A stretch of DNA of 64,000 bases from Streptomyces sp. f51 (GCF_037940415.1 NZ_CP149798.1:248001-312000), one strand, 5' to 3'. Numbered from the stretch's first letter, positions 1 through 9,985 are shown. The notes: generated by a model not told the origin, from the sequence alone. Translations and numbers: made by a program.

Positions 1-1018
1 GGAGTCCCCCGACGACACAGTGGTCGACGAGCGCCTTGAGCGTCGGCGGGTCCCACGCGTTGAAGAAGTCGTAGTGGAAGGAGTAACCGGCGCCGCTCGA
101 AAGCCTGACCTGGGACATGTCACCGTTGACCGGGAAGGCCATCTTGAACTCGATCATCGGCAGGGCGACCGGGTGGTCGTCCGGGCAGATGTTGTTGTTG
201 GTGCCGGGGTTGACCACCGGATACGCCATGTGACTCTGGTGGTTGGGGGTGTCGAGGTACTTGCCGTCCCAGCAACTGGGAGCCTGGAAACGGATGTTGA
301 GCTGGACGTCGGCGCTGTTCGGGCACTGCTGCGGGAAGTCGACGTTGAAGTAACTGTTGCCGCACTCCCATCCCTCCACGAACCCCCGGTGGTTGCGGAA
401 GTCCGCCGCGGACTGCATCGGACTGCCGACCACGAAGCGCAGTCCCTTCGGGAAGGGCCGCACGCTGGTGTAGTCGGTGACGCCCGCCTTGTAGTAGATG
501 ACCTGCGGCCCCACCGGAAGCACCGGGGCGCCGCCTTTCAGGAGCGTCGGCATCCAGTACGCGGACCTGTCGCCGGGCGCCTTGCAGCTGGTCGAACCGG
601 CGTCGAGCGAGGCGGTGGTGCTCGCCGCGTCGGTCGTGGTGTTGCCCAGGAAGGTGTGGTCGTGGGACTTGCCCGGCTGGCCCGGATAGACGATCGGGTC
701 GTCGGGCCTGGTGCGCGTCACCGAGCAGTTCGCCTGGAACTCGTGGAAGTACCGGTGCGCGGGCTCCGCCTTGGACGGGACGACCCCGGTCACCTGGGGA
801 TTCGCCGGGATGTAGCCGTCGCCGTCGGGGTCCTCCGGCGAGGAGAGCGTGGAGACGGGCATCGCGTGCGCCGCGTGGACGGCCGTCGCGCCGGTCACCG
901 ACGCCGCCGGGCCGGACACGGGGTCGGCGCTCATCGCCACTCCGGTCAGGCCGAGCGAGGTCAGCACGAGCGCGCCGGACATCAGCATTCCTGAGACGAT
1001 CTTCGATCTCCGTGCCAT
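1..1018 (-). CDS. Secreted DUF1996 protein, 3' end outside window
   Basis: The product starts at the ATG at 1016-1018 and stays open to the left edge, giving 339 visible codons. The N-terminus has basic residues (MARRSK) and a long hydrophobic stretch ending near Ala-Asp-Pro, typical of a Sec signal peptide. The rest matches the DUF1996 family found in actinobacterial and fungal secreted proteins: conserved cysteines (QANCSV, CKAPGD, WECGNS, PSCWDG, NNICPDDH), the motif GKSHDHTFLG and many His/Trp/Tyr residues. The molecular activity of DUF1996 is not established; extracellular or wall-associated carbohydrate action is often suggested. It is divergent from the beta-helix gene at 1445 and has a perfect AGCGCT-centred palindrome 111 bp upstream, which fits control by a LacI-family sugar regulator. 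The C-terminus, and any carbohydrate-binding module there, cannot be seen. Confidence 0.85.
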   Translation of the reverse strand, partial: MARRSKIVSGMLMSGALVLTSLGLTGVAMSADPVSGPAASVTGATAVHAAHAMPVSTLSSPEDPDGDGYIPANPQVTGVVPSKAEPAHRYFHEFQANCSVTRTRPDDPIVYPGQPGKSHDHTFLGNTTTDAASTTASLDAGSTSCKAPGDRSAYWMPTLLKGGAPVLPVGPQVIYYKAGVTDYTSVRPFPKGLRFVVGSPMQSAADFRNHRGFVEGWECGNSYFNVDFPQQCPNSADVQLNIRFQAPSCWDGKYLDTPNHQSHMAYPVVNPGTNNNICPDDHPVALPMIEFKMAFPVNGDMSQVRLSSGAGYSFHYDFFNAWDPPTLKALVDHCVVGGL

Positions 1019-1128
1019 GGAGACTCCTGCCACGTCGATGGGGACGGTGGGGGTCGAACGGCCGGGCGGCGCCGCGCACGGTGCCGCCGGACCGTCCGCG
1101 TGACGGTCCATCACATGTGCCGTGGGAA

Positions 1129-1146
1129 CGGGAGAGCGCTCTCCCG
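1129..1146. promoter_or_regulatory. 18-bp perfect palindrome, LacI-family-like operator
   Basis: CGGGAGAGCGCTCTCCCG is a perfect 18-bp palindrome centred on AGCGCT, 111 bp upstream of the DUF1996 start. The CebR/CelR operator of actinobacteria, recalled as TGGGAGCGCTCCCA, has the same core, but this site has two extra base pairs in the arms. It therefore probably binds a different LacI-family sugar regulator. Confidence 0.6.
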
Positions 1147-1384
1147 ACGAGGAGTGTTGTGGCGGCCGCGCGCGGGTGTCAAGGGAACTGACGAACAATC
1201 ACGGGGCCGTTCTGCGCTCACCTCTTGAACACAACTCCGGCGTCCCGTCCGCCTGACAGGCAGACGGATCAACTGACAAGTCACCTTAAGTCAGGGTCCA
1301 CTTGACCTCTTCCGGCAGGAGGGCCCGAGGTGGTCCGGTCACAACTCTTGACGTGTCGTTCACCTCGCTGAAGCATGCATCGGC

Positions 1385-1400
1385 GAGAGAGCGCTCCCCC
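1385..1400. promoter_or_regulatory. Second AGCGCT-centred site, imperfect
   Basis: GAGAGAGCGCTCCCCC shares the GAGAGCGCTC core of the palindrome at 1129-1146 but has mismatches in the right arm. It lies 45 bp upstream of the beta-helix gene start, a position suited to repression. Two related sites flanking divergent secreted-protein genes suggest one regulator for both. Confidence 0.45.
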
Positions 1401-1444
1401 GTACCTCCCACCGTTCACTTTCTGAACCAGGAGAGTCGCCCCCC

Positions 1445-3274
<1,830 letters not shown>

Positions 3275-3282
3275 CGCGTCCC

Positions 3283-3324
3283 GTGAGCGGGCTTCCGGGA
3301 GAACGGTCCCGGAAGCCCGCTCAC
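3283..3324. terminator. Strong bidirectional hairpin
   Basis: An 18-bp perfect stem (GTGAGCGGGCTTCCGGGA with its complement) closes a 6-nt loop. It sits between the convergent ends of the beta-helix gene and the lipoprotein gene. Confidence 0.85.
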
Positions 3325-3340
3325 GCGGGTGCGCCGTGTG

Positions 3341-3970
3341 TCAGTAGCGCTGGGCCTTGACCAGCACGGGCGTGAGCTGGGGCTGCGCGGGCTGCCTGCT
3401 GATGACGACGGGCTGTGCCTTCTTGCCGGGTGCGAGGTTCTCCTTCCCGACGTAGGCCGTCTCCACGACCTTGCCGTCGGGGTTCTTGAAGTCGACCTGC
3501 ACGGCGTACGAGGCCGTCTTGCCGCTGTTGTTGGTGATGGTGACGAGCACCGCGCGCAGCCCTCCGGTCTCCGAGGTCGGCAGGCCGGTCATCTTGACCT
3601 CGGACGTCGCGTTGCCGCTGCCCTGGACGTTCTTCAGCTGCTTCTCGGCGGTGGCGGCGGCGCGGGCCGTATCGGCGGAGACCGAGGCGGCGAACTCCGA
3701 GGCCCTGGCGGAGACCGAGGCGGCCGCCGAGGACGCCCGCGCGCTCGCCGAGCCGATGATCGACGAGGCCGCCGAGGCGATCGCGGACGGCGGGGTCCCG
3801 GTGAAGTTCGACGCGTTCGGCGGGGTGGGCCGCGGAGTGACGGAGGCCGTGGAGCTGCCGCCTCCGTTGTCCGAGCTGCACGAGACGAGGGCGGAGCCGC
3901 ACGCGATCGCGGCCAGCAGGACAGCGACACGCCGTGATCCGCTCCGGCCGTGGGGAACACGTCTGCTCAT
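3341..3970 (-). CDS. Putative lipoprotein with Ala/Ser-rich linker
   Basis: 209 aa from ATG 3968-3970. The N-terminus (MSRRVPHGRSGSRR, then a hydrophobic segment ending in ALVSC) is a lipoprotein signal with lipobox LVSC, so the protein is probably anchored to the outer face of the membrane. A Ser/Ala-rich segment of about 80 residues, with alternating SASARASSAAASVSARASE-type sequence, could form an extended or helical stalk. The C-terminal ~100 residues resemble a small beta-sandwich of the FxLyD/DUF4352 type (VLVTITNNSGKTASYAVQVDF, PDGKVVETAYVGKENLAPG), commonly an extracellular binding module. No enzyme motif is visible. The frame stays open far upstream, but the lipoprotein signal fixes this start. 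Function unknown. Confidence 0.75.
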   Translation of the reverse strand: MSRRVPHGRSGSRRVAVLLAAIACGSALVSCSSDNGGGSSTASVTPRPTPPNASNFTGTPPSAIASAASSIIGSASARASSAAASVSARASEFAASVSADTARAAATAEKQLKNVQGSGNATSEVKMTGLPTSETGGLRAVLVTITNNSGKTASYAVQVDFKNPDGKVVETAYVGKENLAPGKKAQPVVISRQPAQPQLTPVLVKAQRY

Positions 3971-3982
3971 GGGGCTCGCCTC

Positions 3983-4032
3983 TTCCTGCCGTACGGGGGC
4001 ACGGGGGCTCGTCCTCTTTTCCTGCCGTACGG
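3983..4032. repeat. Two copies of a 14-bp direct repeat upstream of the lipoprotein gene
   Basis: TTCCTGCCGTACGG occurs at 3983-3996 and again at 4019-4032, exactly 36 bp apart, just upstream of the lipoprotein start codon. The inner GCCGTACGG is partly palindromic. The position suggests an operator pair or a leader duplication; no known regulator consensus was recognised. Confidence 0.5.
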
Positions 4033-4104
4033 ACTCCCTCATGCTCGGTGCCGTGTCCGGCCACGGCGAACCGCAGGGGCCCATTGGGGTGGCACGCGCC
4101 CGGA

Positions 4105-5949
4105 TCAGCCTCCTTTCCGCGCTCCGTCGAGCCACGCGTCCGTGACCGCGAGGGCCGCGGCCAGGATGCTCAGCTGCGGGTTGACCTCGGGGCAGCCCGG
4201 CAGGACCGACCCGTCCGCGACCAGGACTCCGCGGACACCGCGGAGCCTTCCCTCCGGGTCGGCGGGTGCACGCTCGGGATCGGCCCCCGCGGCCACCGTG
4301 CCGGTCGGGTGGAACGCGGACACATGGAGATCGCGCGGGCCCACCGAGGCGAGCAGGTCGTCGAGCGCCTCCAGTGAGCGGGCGCGGGGGGCGCGGGGGA
4401 TCCCGGTGAGGACCTCCGTCGCCCCGGCGGCGAACAGCAGCCGGCCCATGGCGCGTACGGCGGTCATGAGGCGGTCGCCGTCGCGCGGGTCGAGGTCGTA
4501 GCGGACGAGCGTGCGGTCCCGGCCCGTGACCTGCCCCGAGGGGCGGTCGGCGATCATGGCGCCGAGGGTGGCCAGATGGTCGGACGCGTCCAGTTCGCGG
4601 CGCAGTTCCCGGCCGAGGCCGGGCAGGACGAAGCTGCTCATGCCGGGCGGGCTCGCGGTCGCCTCGACGAGGATCCCCCGGGCGTGGAGTTCCTCGACGC
4701 CGACGCTCTGGAGCACGCCCCGCCAGGCCGTCACCGGCTCGCCGAACCGTCCGGCGACGCTGGTGGCCGGGTGCACGCTGAGGTTGCGGCCCAGGCGGGG
4801 GTGTCCGCCGAGGCCGGAGCGGCGCAGCAGGGGCGGGGTCTGGAGGGTGCCGGCCGCCGCCACGACGAGGGGGCTGAGGATCTCCAGGTGGCTGCCGTCG
4901 GGGCGGCGGGCCCGGATTCCGGCGGCACGGGGCGGGCCCGGTGCGTCGTGGTCGAGGAGGATGCGGTGGACGCGGGCGCCGGTGACGATCCTGGCGCCGG
5001 CGGCGCAGGCGTCGGGCAGGACGGACAGCTGCACGCTCTGCTTGGCTCCGGTGGGGCAGCCGACGACGCACTGGCACGAGCCCTTGCAGCCGGGGGCGTT
5101 GCGGCGCAGCGGGGCGGCCCGCCAGCCGAGGCGTCCGGCGCCGGTGAGGGCGAGCAGGCCGTTGTCGCCGAGGACGTCGAGGGGCTGGGGTGCCACCCGC
5201 AGAGTGCGTTCGACCTCGTCGAGGAGGGGTCCGAAGCGGTCGGCGGGAGCGAAGCCGAACGTGTCGCGCCAGCGGGCCAGGACGTGGTCCGGAGTGCGGT
5301 AGCAGGTGCCGGAGTTGACCAGGGTGGTGCCGCCGACGGCGCGGCCGGTCGGCAGCAGGACCGGTGGTCTGCCGAGGGCCACGGTGGCGCCGCCGTCGCG
5401 GTAGAGCTCGGTGAAACGGTCGAGGGGTGCCCGGCGGCCGAAGGAGGCCGTCGGGTGGTGCCGGCCCTCTTCCAGGACGACGACGCTCAGTCCGGCGCGG
5501 GCGAGGGTGCGCGCGGCCATGGCGCCGCCCGCGCCCGAGCCGACGACGACCGCGTCGGCGGTGGTGCGGGCGGGCCATGCCTCGGCCGGGGTGCAGTCGA
5601 GGGGCGGATCCGCCGGGGCGGGTACGGCGGCGGGCGCGGACCAGGTCCGTTCGGTGCCCGCGGCCAGCAGGACGGGAACCTTCAGGAGGTCGAGGAGCGG
5701 GGCGAGCCGGGTCCGTGGGGCCAGCGAGCCGAGCACGGCCTCGCGTTCGTCGGGGCGTAGGGCCGCCAGGCGTCGTCCGGTGCGCGCCAGGGCGTACGTC
5801 TCCAGGGCGGCCACGGCGGTGTGCACCCCGGCGCGGGCCGGGCGGGGCAGCGCGGCGAGCACGGAGTCGAGGCGGCGCGGGACGCGGGCGGGCCATGCGG
5901 TGGTGCCGTCGTCGGCGAGGAGCGCGGCGACCAGCCCGTCGGCGGTCAT
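4105..5949 (-). CDS. GMC-family FAD-dependent oxidoreductase
   Basis: 614 aa from ATG 5947-5949, which overlaps the upstream stop in an ATGA. The Rossmann FAD motif VVVGSGAGGAMAARTLARAG lies at about residues 134-153, preceded by a ~130-residue helical N-terminal region as in long-chain alcohol oxidases and gluconate dehydrogenase large subunits. A cysteine cluster, CKGSCQCVVGCPTGAKQS, follows near residue 290; plant and yeast fatty-alcohol oxidases have a comparable C-x-x-GC-x-(T/R)G-x-K segment. C-terminal GMC signatures (SAFHPTGT, VADGSVLPGCPEVNPQLSI) supply the active-site His and Asn. It probably oxidises a hydrophobic alcohol or sterol. It is the last gene of a GntR-regulated operon. 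The substrate is not deducible from the sequence. Confidence 0.85.
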   Translation of the reverse strand: MTADGLVAALLADDGTTAWPARVPRRLDSVLAALPRPARAGVHTAVAALETYALARTGRRLAALRPDEREAVLGSLAPRTRLAPLLDLLKVPVLLAAGTERTWSAPAAVPAPADPPLDCTPAEAWPARTTADAVVVGSGAGGAMAARTLARAGLSVVVLEEGRHHPTASFGRRAPLDRFTELYRDGGATVALGRPPVLLPTGRAVGGTTLVNSGTCYRTPDHVLARWRDTFGFAPADRFGPLLDEVERTLRVAPQPLDVLGDNGLLALTGAGRLGWRAAPLRRNAPGCKGSCQCVVGCPTGAKQSVQLSVLPDACAAGARIVTGARVHRILLDHDAPGPPRAAGIRARRPDGSHLEILSPLVVAAAGTLQTPPLLRRSGLGGHPRLGRNLSVHPATSVAGRFGEPVTAWRGVLQSVGVEELHARGILVEATASPPGMSSFVLPGLGRELRRELDASDHLATLGAMIADRPSGQVTGRDRTLVRYDLDPRDGDRLMTAVRAMGRLLFAAGATEVLTGIPRAPRARSLEALDDLLASVGPRDLHVSAFHPTGTVAAGADPERAPADPEGRLRGVRGVLVADGSVLPGCPEVNPQLSILAAALAVTDAWLDGARKGG

Positions 5950-7328
5950 CGGTCGCCCGCCTCGGCGTGCGCGGTGCCGTCGAGGGTCCAGGTGGCTTCC
6001 GGGCGCCAGTGGCCCCACCAGCGTTCCAGGACGACACGGGCGTCGGCGGACTCGCTGTTGCGGCAGAGGGCGCGGGCGCCGTCCGGGTCGCGGTACTCCA
6101 GGGTGAGGGTCCGCTCGGGGGGCTGGTGGACCTCGACACGGATGCGGCGCAGGGCCGTCCGGCCGGTGACGGTCCACGTGGGCAGGCCGAAGGAGGCCCG
6201 GAAGCGTCCGAGTCCCAGGCGGCCGATCGCCGAGCGTTCGGGCCGCCGTGGCCAGGTGCGGCCGTCGCGGCGGAGGCGGAGGAAGACGAGCGGGGGAAGG
6301 CGGCGCAGCGCGGGCCGGGTGGAGACGGCGGCGACGATCTCCAGGACGTCCCCGTCGCCGAGGTCGGCGTGCAGCCAGGTCCAGCGGTGCGCGTTGCCGT
6401 GCCCGTAGATGCGGGCGGACGCTCCGGGTGCGGCTCGCAGGCTCAAGGTCGTTCCCTCGTACGAGAGTTCGCCGTCGTACGTGGCGCGGGCGGCCGGGAG
6501 CATCTGGGCGGCGGGGAGCACGGGGCGGCGCCAGGACCAGCGGGGGAAGGTGAACAGCGGTGGCCCCTGCGGCTGTTCGAGGAGCTTCCAGTGGAAGTCG
6601 CCGGCGCTGCCGGTGAGTCGGCCGGCCGCGTGGTTGACGTCCTCGGCCGTGAATCCGTCGGCGGGCCGGGTCCAGGGGACGGGTCCGAAGCGGGCGTGCC
6701 GTACCTCGCCGTCGCGGGGGAACACGGCGGCCCAGCCATGGGCGAAGGGATCGGATCCGTCGGCGGGTGCGGTGAGTTCGTGGTGCAGCCAGACCCCGGT
6801 GCCGGTCGCCGGGTCGGTGAGAGTGGTGTACCAGACCTCGGTGCGGCCCGGGGCTCCGTTCCATCGCGGCGCCATGTGTTCCGCGGGGTCCTCGCGGCGG
6901 GGGAAGCGGAAGCCGAGCAGGAAGGGCAGCAGGCCGGTGGCCAGGGGGAAGCGCAGGACACCCTCGCCCACCGGCGCCCCGTCCTCGTACAGGGTGAACG
7001 GCAGCACGGTCATCGAGGCGAGCGGGCGGCGGGGGGTCACCGACTTCCAGCCGTCCAGGGTGAGTCGGCGCCCGTCGGCGGTGAACGCGAGGCGGTAGCG
7101 GATGCGCCGCCGGGCGATCGGTGACACCTCCAACTCGCCCTCCGCGCCCGGGTCGTCGGCGCGTCCGGCGATGCGCACGCGGCCGGTGAGGCGGGCCGTG
7201 GTGGTCCGGTGCGGCAGCAGGACCCGGTCGGCGGCGGCGCGCAGGTCGAGCCGGACGCGCCGCTCCCCCGGTTCCGCGTCGAGGCGGACGGTTCCGAGCA
7301 TCGCCTCCGTGAACACCGTGCCCCTCAC
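5946..7328 (-). CDS. Uncharacterised protein, possibly lipocalin/CrtC-AttH-like
   Basis: 460 aa. It overlaps both neighbours by 4 bp (ATGA on each side), so it is translated with the GntR regulator before it and the GMC oxidoreductase after it. No signal peptide or membrane helix is seen. The sequence is beta-rich with many Trp/Arg residues (EVWYTTLTDPATGTGVWLHH, FTFPRWSWRRPVLPA, GNAHRWTWLHADLGDGD). The spacing of VWLHHE and WLHADLGDGDVLEIV recalls the two beta-barrel halves of CrtC hydratase or AttH-like proteins, which bind hydrophobic ligands. That resemblance is by eye and weak. Coupling to a GMC oxidase suggests it binds or modifies the same lipophilic substrate. No catalytic residues can be assigned. 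Confidence 0.7.
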   Translation of the reverse strand: MRGTVFTEAMLGTVRLDAEPGERRVRLDLRAAADRVLLPHRTTTARLTGRVRIAGRADDPGAEGELEVSPIARRRIRYRLAFTADGRRLTLDGWKSVTPRRPLASMTVLPFTLYEDGAPVGEGVLRFPLATGLLPFLLGFRFPRREDPAEHMAPRWNGAPGRTEVWYTTLTDPATGTGVWLHHELTAPADGSDPFAHGWAAVFPRDGEVRHARFGPVPWTRPADGFTAEDVNHAAGRLTGSAGDFHWKLLEQPQGPPLFTFPRWSWRRPVLPAAQMLPAARATYDGELSYEGTTLSLRAAPGASARIYGHGNAHRWTWLHADLGDGDVLEIVAAVSTRPALRRLPPLVFLRLRRDGRTWPRRPERSAIGRLGLGRFRASFGLPTWTVTGRTALRRIRVEVHQPPERTLTLEYRDPDGARALCRNSESADARVVLERWWGHWRPEATWTLDGTAHAEAGDR

Positions 7329-8011
7329 GCGAGACCCTCCAGCATGATGCGTTCGGTCTCCCGCAGATAGGCGGCGGCCGCCTCCCGCGCGCGATGGGCG
7401 TCCCCGGCGGTGACGGCCTGCACGACCGGCGCGAGCCTGCGGTGGGCGGTCTCCGGATCGGTGAAGGGCCCCTTCAGCAGGGAGCGGACCGGCAGGTAGG
7501 CGTTGAAGAGGGTGTTGGTGAGCAGGACGTAGACGCGGTTGCCCGTGGCGCGGGCCAGGGCGCGGTGCACCTCGACGTCGGCCAGCTGGACCGCGTCGGC
7601 GCCCTCGGCCCGCTCAACGGCCGCGAGCAGCGCGCTCAGCTCGGCCCGCTGTGCGCGGGTGCCGCGTTCGGCGGCCCGCTCGGCGATCAACGCGCCGACC
7701 CCGCGCCGTACTTCGAACACCTCGTGCACCCAGGCGGAGTCGTGCCGCACGAGCATGGGCAGGAGGTCCGCTCCGCCGAGGCGGGCGTAGTCGCGCACCC
7801 GGGTGCCCACTCCGTGCCGGGTCTCCAGCAGACCGGCCTGCACGAGCCGTCCGAAGGCGTGCTTGAGCGTGGTGCGGGTGACGCCGTAGCCGTCGGCGAG
7901 CCGCCGTTCCGGGGGAAGGTAACTCCCCGCCGGATGACGGCCGTCGAGGATGTCGGTGCGCAGCCGGTCCTCCAGGACGTCCACGATGGTCTCGCGGGGC
8001 AGAGCCTCCAC
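7325..8011 (-). CDS. GntR/FadR-type transcriptional regulator
   Basis: 228 aa. The N-terminal winged helix (ETIVDVLEDRLRTDILDGRHPAGSYLPPERRLADGYGVTR..., residues 8-75) is a GntR DNA-binding domain. The C-terminal all-helical FCD domain (EVFEVRRGVGALIAERAAERG, DVEVHRALARATGN, VVQAVTAGDAHRAREAA) has the Asp and His residues that usually bind a metal and carboxylate effector. Its stop overlaps the next start (ATGA), making it the first gene of a three-gene operon with the 460-aa protein and the GMC oxidoreductase. Inverted repeats lie immediately upstream, so autorepression is likely. The effector is unknown; a fatty acid or organic acid would fit the family. Confidence 0.9.
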   Translation of the reverse strand: MEALPRETIVDVLEDRLRTDILDGRHPAGSYLPPERRLADGYGVTRTTLKHAFGRLVQAGLLETRHGVGTRVRDYARLGGADLLPMLVRHDSAWVHEVFEVRRGVGALIAERAAERGTRAQRAELSALLAAVERAEGADAVQLADVEVHRALARATGNRVYVLLTNTLFNAYLPVRSLLKGPFTDPETAHRRLAPVVQAVTAGDAHRAREAAAAYLRETERIMLEGLA

Positions 8012-8029
8012 GTTGTCCCCCTCCGGGCG

Positions 8030-8061
8030 AGTGGCTGAGTGGATGAGCCACTGAACCAGTG
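8030..8061. promoter_or_regulatory. Overlapping inverted repeats, candidate GntR operator
   Basis: AGTGGCT (8030-8036) and AGCCACT (8046-8052) form a perfect 7-bp inverted repeat with a 9-nt spacer. Overlapping it, CACTG-AAC-CAGTG (8049-8061) is a second perfect repeat. They sit 19-50 bp upstream of the gntR start and include a FadR-like TGAACCAGT element. The second repeat has the compact geometry typical of GntR operators. Confidence 0.5.
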
Positions 8062-8130
8062 ACGGTCCACCGGGGTCAACCCCTCAACCCAGCCTGCCGC
8101 GCCCGTGGTTGCGACCCGGCGTCGGCCGCC

Positions 8131-9258
8131 TCACCTCTCGCCGTCGTCGTCCAGACACAGCACGGGGACCCGTTGGACGAGGTTGTTCACGAAGCCGCCG
8201 CGGTTCCACGGCTGGTCGAGCGGCTGGGTGTGCCCGTCGGCGTCGGTGGCTCGTGCGCTCAGGACATGGCGCCCCGGGGTCGCCCGCCAGGTGAAGTGCC
8301 ACGCGCGCCAGGCCCAGCGGTGGGTACCGAGTGGGTCCAGCCGGGCCGGGTGCCAGGTGTGCCCGTCGTCCGTGCTGACCTCGACCCGGGTCACGGGCGC
8401 CCATCCCGACCAGGCCCGTCCGGTCACGGTGACGGCGCCCGCGCAGACCGCCCGCTCCCTCGACATGAAGTCGGGGAAGCCCGGCGGGGCCAGCAGGGCG
8501 CGCGGGGCGATACGGGTGACGGGCTCGCCCTCCTCGGCGGCCTCCTGCCGCAGGCGGTAGGCCACGGACTGCTGGAATCCCCGGAACGGCACGTCCGTCA
8601 CGGTGATCCCGCGGAGCCACTTGACCTGCGCCATGCCGTACCAGCCCGGCACCACGAGTCGCAGGGGATGCCCGTGCTGGGGTGGCAGCGGCGCGCCGTT
8701 CATCGCGTAGGCCACCAGGACCTCGGGCTCGTCGCCGCGGGCCACGTCCAGTGGAAGGGCACGCCGGTAGTCCTGCTCGACCCCGCGCTCCACGCCGTGA
8801 TCGGCTCCGGTGAACACCACGTCCACCGCGTCCCGTTCGACCCCGGCCTCGGCGAGGAGCACCCGCAGCGGCACCCCGGTCCACTCGGCCGTGCCCACCG
8901 CCTCGACCAGCCACGGCTGGCTGACCGGCCGGGGCGTCAGCAGCGCGCGGCCGTTGCCCGCGCACTCCATGGTCACCCGCTGTCTGACCGCGGGACGGGC
9001 CTTCAGCTCGTCGACCCCGAACAGCAGGGGTCGCCGCACCCGGCCGCCGAGGGCGAGGCGCCAGTCGGGCTCCTCCGCAAACGGGATGTCGTAGTGCGTC
9101 AGCACGTAGTGCAGCCCGGGCGGGGTGATCTCGTACCGCAGGGCCTCCAGCGGCAGTCCGTGGTTGCGGGCGGCGAGAGCCAGTTCCTGGGCGCTGATGC
9201 CCTCGTCCGGGCGGGCCAGCCGGGCGGGTGCGCTGATGTTTTCGAGGCGTTGCCCCAT
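8131..9258 (-). CDS. Sulfite-oxidase-family molybdopterin enzyme
   Basis: 375 aa from ATG 9256-9258. The N-terminal two thirds is an oxidoreductase molybdopterin-binding domain: the motif TMECAGNGRA supplies the Cys that coordinates molybdenum, followed by WTGVPLRVLLAEAG and a GHPLRLVVPGWYGMAQVKWL segment. The C-terminal ~120 residues (VTVTGRAWSGWAPVTRVEVSTDDGHTW... ending RVPVLCLDDD) form the Ig-like Mo-co dimerisation domain. There is no Tat signal and no heme domain, so it is probably cytoplasmic. Substrate (sulfite or another small S/N oxide) is not determined. It follows the TetR gene by 33 bp on the same strand and may share its transcript. Confidence 0.88.
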   Translation of the reverse strand: MGQRLENISAPARLARPDEGISAQELALAARNHGLPLEALRYEITPPGLHYVLTHYDIPFAEEPDWRLALGGRVRRPLLFGVDELKARPAVRQRVTMECAGNGRALLTPRPVSQPWLVEAVGTAEWTGVPLRVLLAEAGVERDAVDVVFTGADHGVERGVEQDYRRALPLDVARGDEPEVLVAYAMNGAPLPPQHGHPLRLVVPGWYGMAQVKWLRGITVTDVPFRGFQQSVAYRLRQEAAEEGEPVTRIAPRALLAPPGFPDFMSRERAVCAGAVTVTGRAWSGWAPVTRVEVSTDDGHTWHPARLDPLGTHRWAWRAWHFTWRATPGRHVLSARATDADGHTQPLDQPWNRGGFVNNLVQRVPVLCLDDDGER

Positions 9259-9291
9259 GGATCCATTGTCCGCCCGCCGGGGACGGGGTGG

Positions 9292-9954
9292 CTAGGCAGG
9301 GCGGCGGGCGACGCTCCGGTCCACCAGGTCGCGCCAGCCGGCCTCCAGTCGCTCGGCCGGCATGCCGCGCTGGCGGGTCAGATGGCCGATCAGCGCGGGG
9401 TCGAGGTAGCCCATCAGCGTCTGGGCGACCAGCTCGATGTCCGTGTCCGGTCCCGGGCCCGTCTGCCGCAGCAGCATGCACACGTGCATGAAGCGGACGC
9501 GGTACGGCGCCGAGGCGAAGCGGCGGGTGACCTCGGGTTCGGCGGCGAGGTACAGGTCGAGCCGCTCGGAGGTCTGGCGCAGGGCGTGGCAACCGAAGGC
9601 GTGCAGGCGCTCCACCGGTGACGCGCCGGGTCCGAGGGGGGCCGGACCGCTGATGAAGGCGGTCTGGAAGCGCTGCTCCGTGTGGTCGAGCAGGGCCATG
9701 AGCAGGCCGGTGCGGTCGCCGAAGCGCCGGAAGACGGTCCCCTTGCCCACCGCCGCCGCGCAGGCGACGCCTTCCATCGTGAGCCTGGCCACACCCTGCT
9801 CCTCGACCAGCCGGGCCGCGGCCTCCAGCAGGCGGGCGCGGTTGCGGGCCGCGTCGGCGCGCAGCGGGGCGGCCTCGGGCGCGCCGAGCTGCATGAGGAC
9901 GGGCTCGTCGGGCGATTCCGGTCGCTGAGGGAACGGCGGAAGTGGCTGGGACAT
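9292..9954 (-). CDS. TetR-family repressor next to FMN reductase
   Basis: 220 aa. After a ~28-residue proline-rich leader comes the TetR helix-turn-helix (NRARLLEAAARLVEEQGVARLTMEGVACAAAVGKGTVFRRFGDR, residues 37-82), then a helical ligand-binding domain. It is divergent from the FMN reductase gene at 10081. Two inverted repeats with the same half-site lie between them, so it most likely represses that gene and itself in response to a quinone, azo or other redox-active compound (inferred from context). The sulfite-oxidase-like gene follows 33 bp downstream. Confidence 0.9.
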   Translation of the reverse strand: MSQPLPPFPQRPESPDEPVLMQLGAPEAAPLRADAARNRARLLEAAARLVEEQGVARLTMEGVACAAAVGKGTVFRRFGDRTGLLMALLDHTEQRFQTAFISGPAPLGPGASPVERLHAFGCHALRQTSERLDLYLAAEPEVTRRFASAPYRVRFMHVCMLLRQTGPGPDTDIELVAQTLMGYLDPALIGHLTRQRGMPAERLEAGWRDLVDRSVARRPA

Positions 9955-9985
9955 GAAGCCAGCGTAACGGCATCCGGGGCCAACT

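Larger units (their letters stand above)
1019..1444. other. Divergent intergenic region with operator-like palindromes
   Basis: This 426-bp stretch has no credible gene. It holds the two AGCGCT-centred sites annotated separately, an imperfect inverted repeat around 1247-1266 (GTCCGCCTG against CAGGCAGAC, one mismatch) and several TTGAC-like hexamers near 1302 and 1346 that could be -35 elements for the rightward gene. The promoter calls are weak; the palindromes are clear. Confidence 0.6.

Noticed and set aside
20..994. Plus-strand open frame antisense to the DUF1996 gene
   Set aside because: It is Arg/Val/Gly-rich with no domain or ribosome-binding site, while the minus strand has a signal peptide and conserved cysteines.
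3341..6139. A very long minus-strand open frame that continues from the lipoprotein through the GMC gene
   Set aside because: Only the last 209 codons have gene-like features (lipobox, Ser/Ala linker, beta domain). The upstream part is an Arg/Pro-rich reading of the GMC gene in another frame, common in GC-rich DNA.
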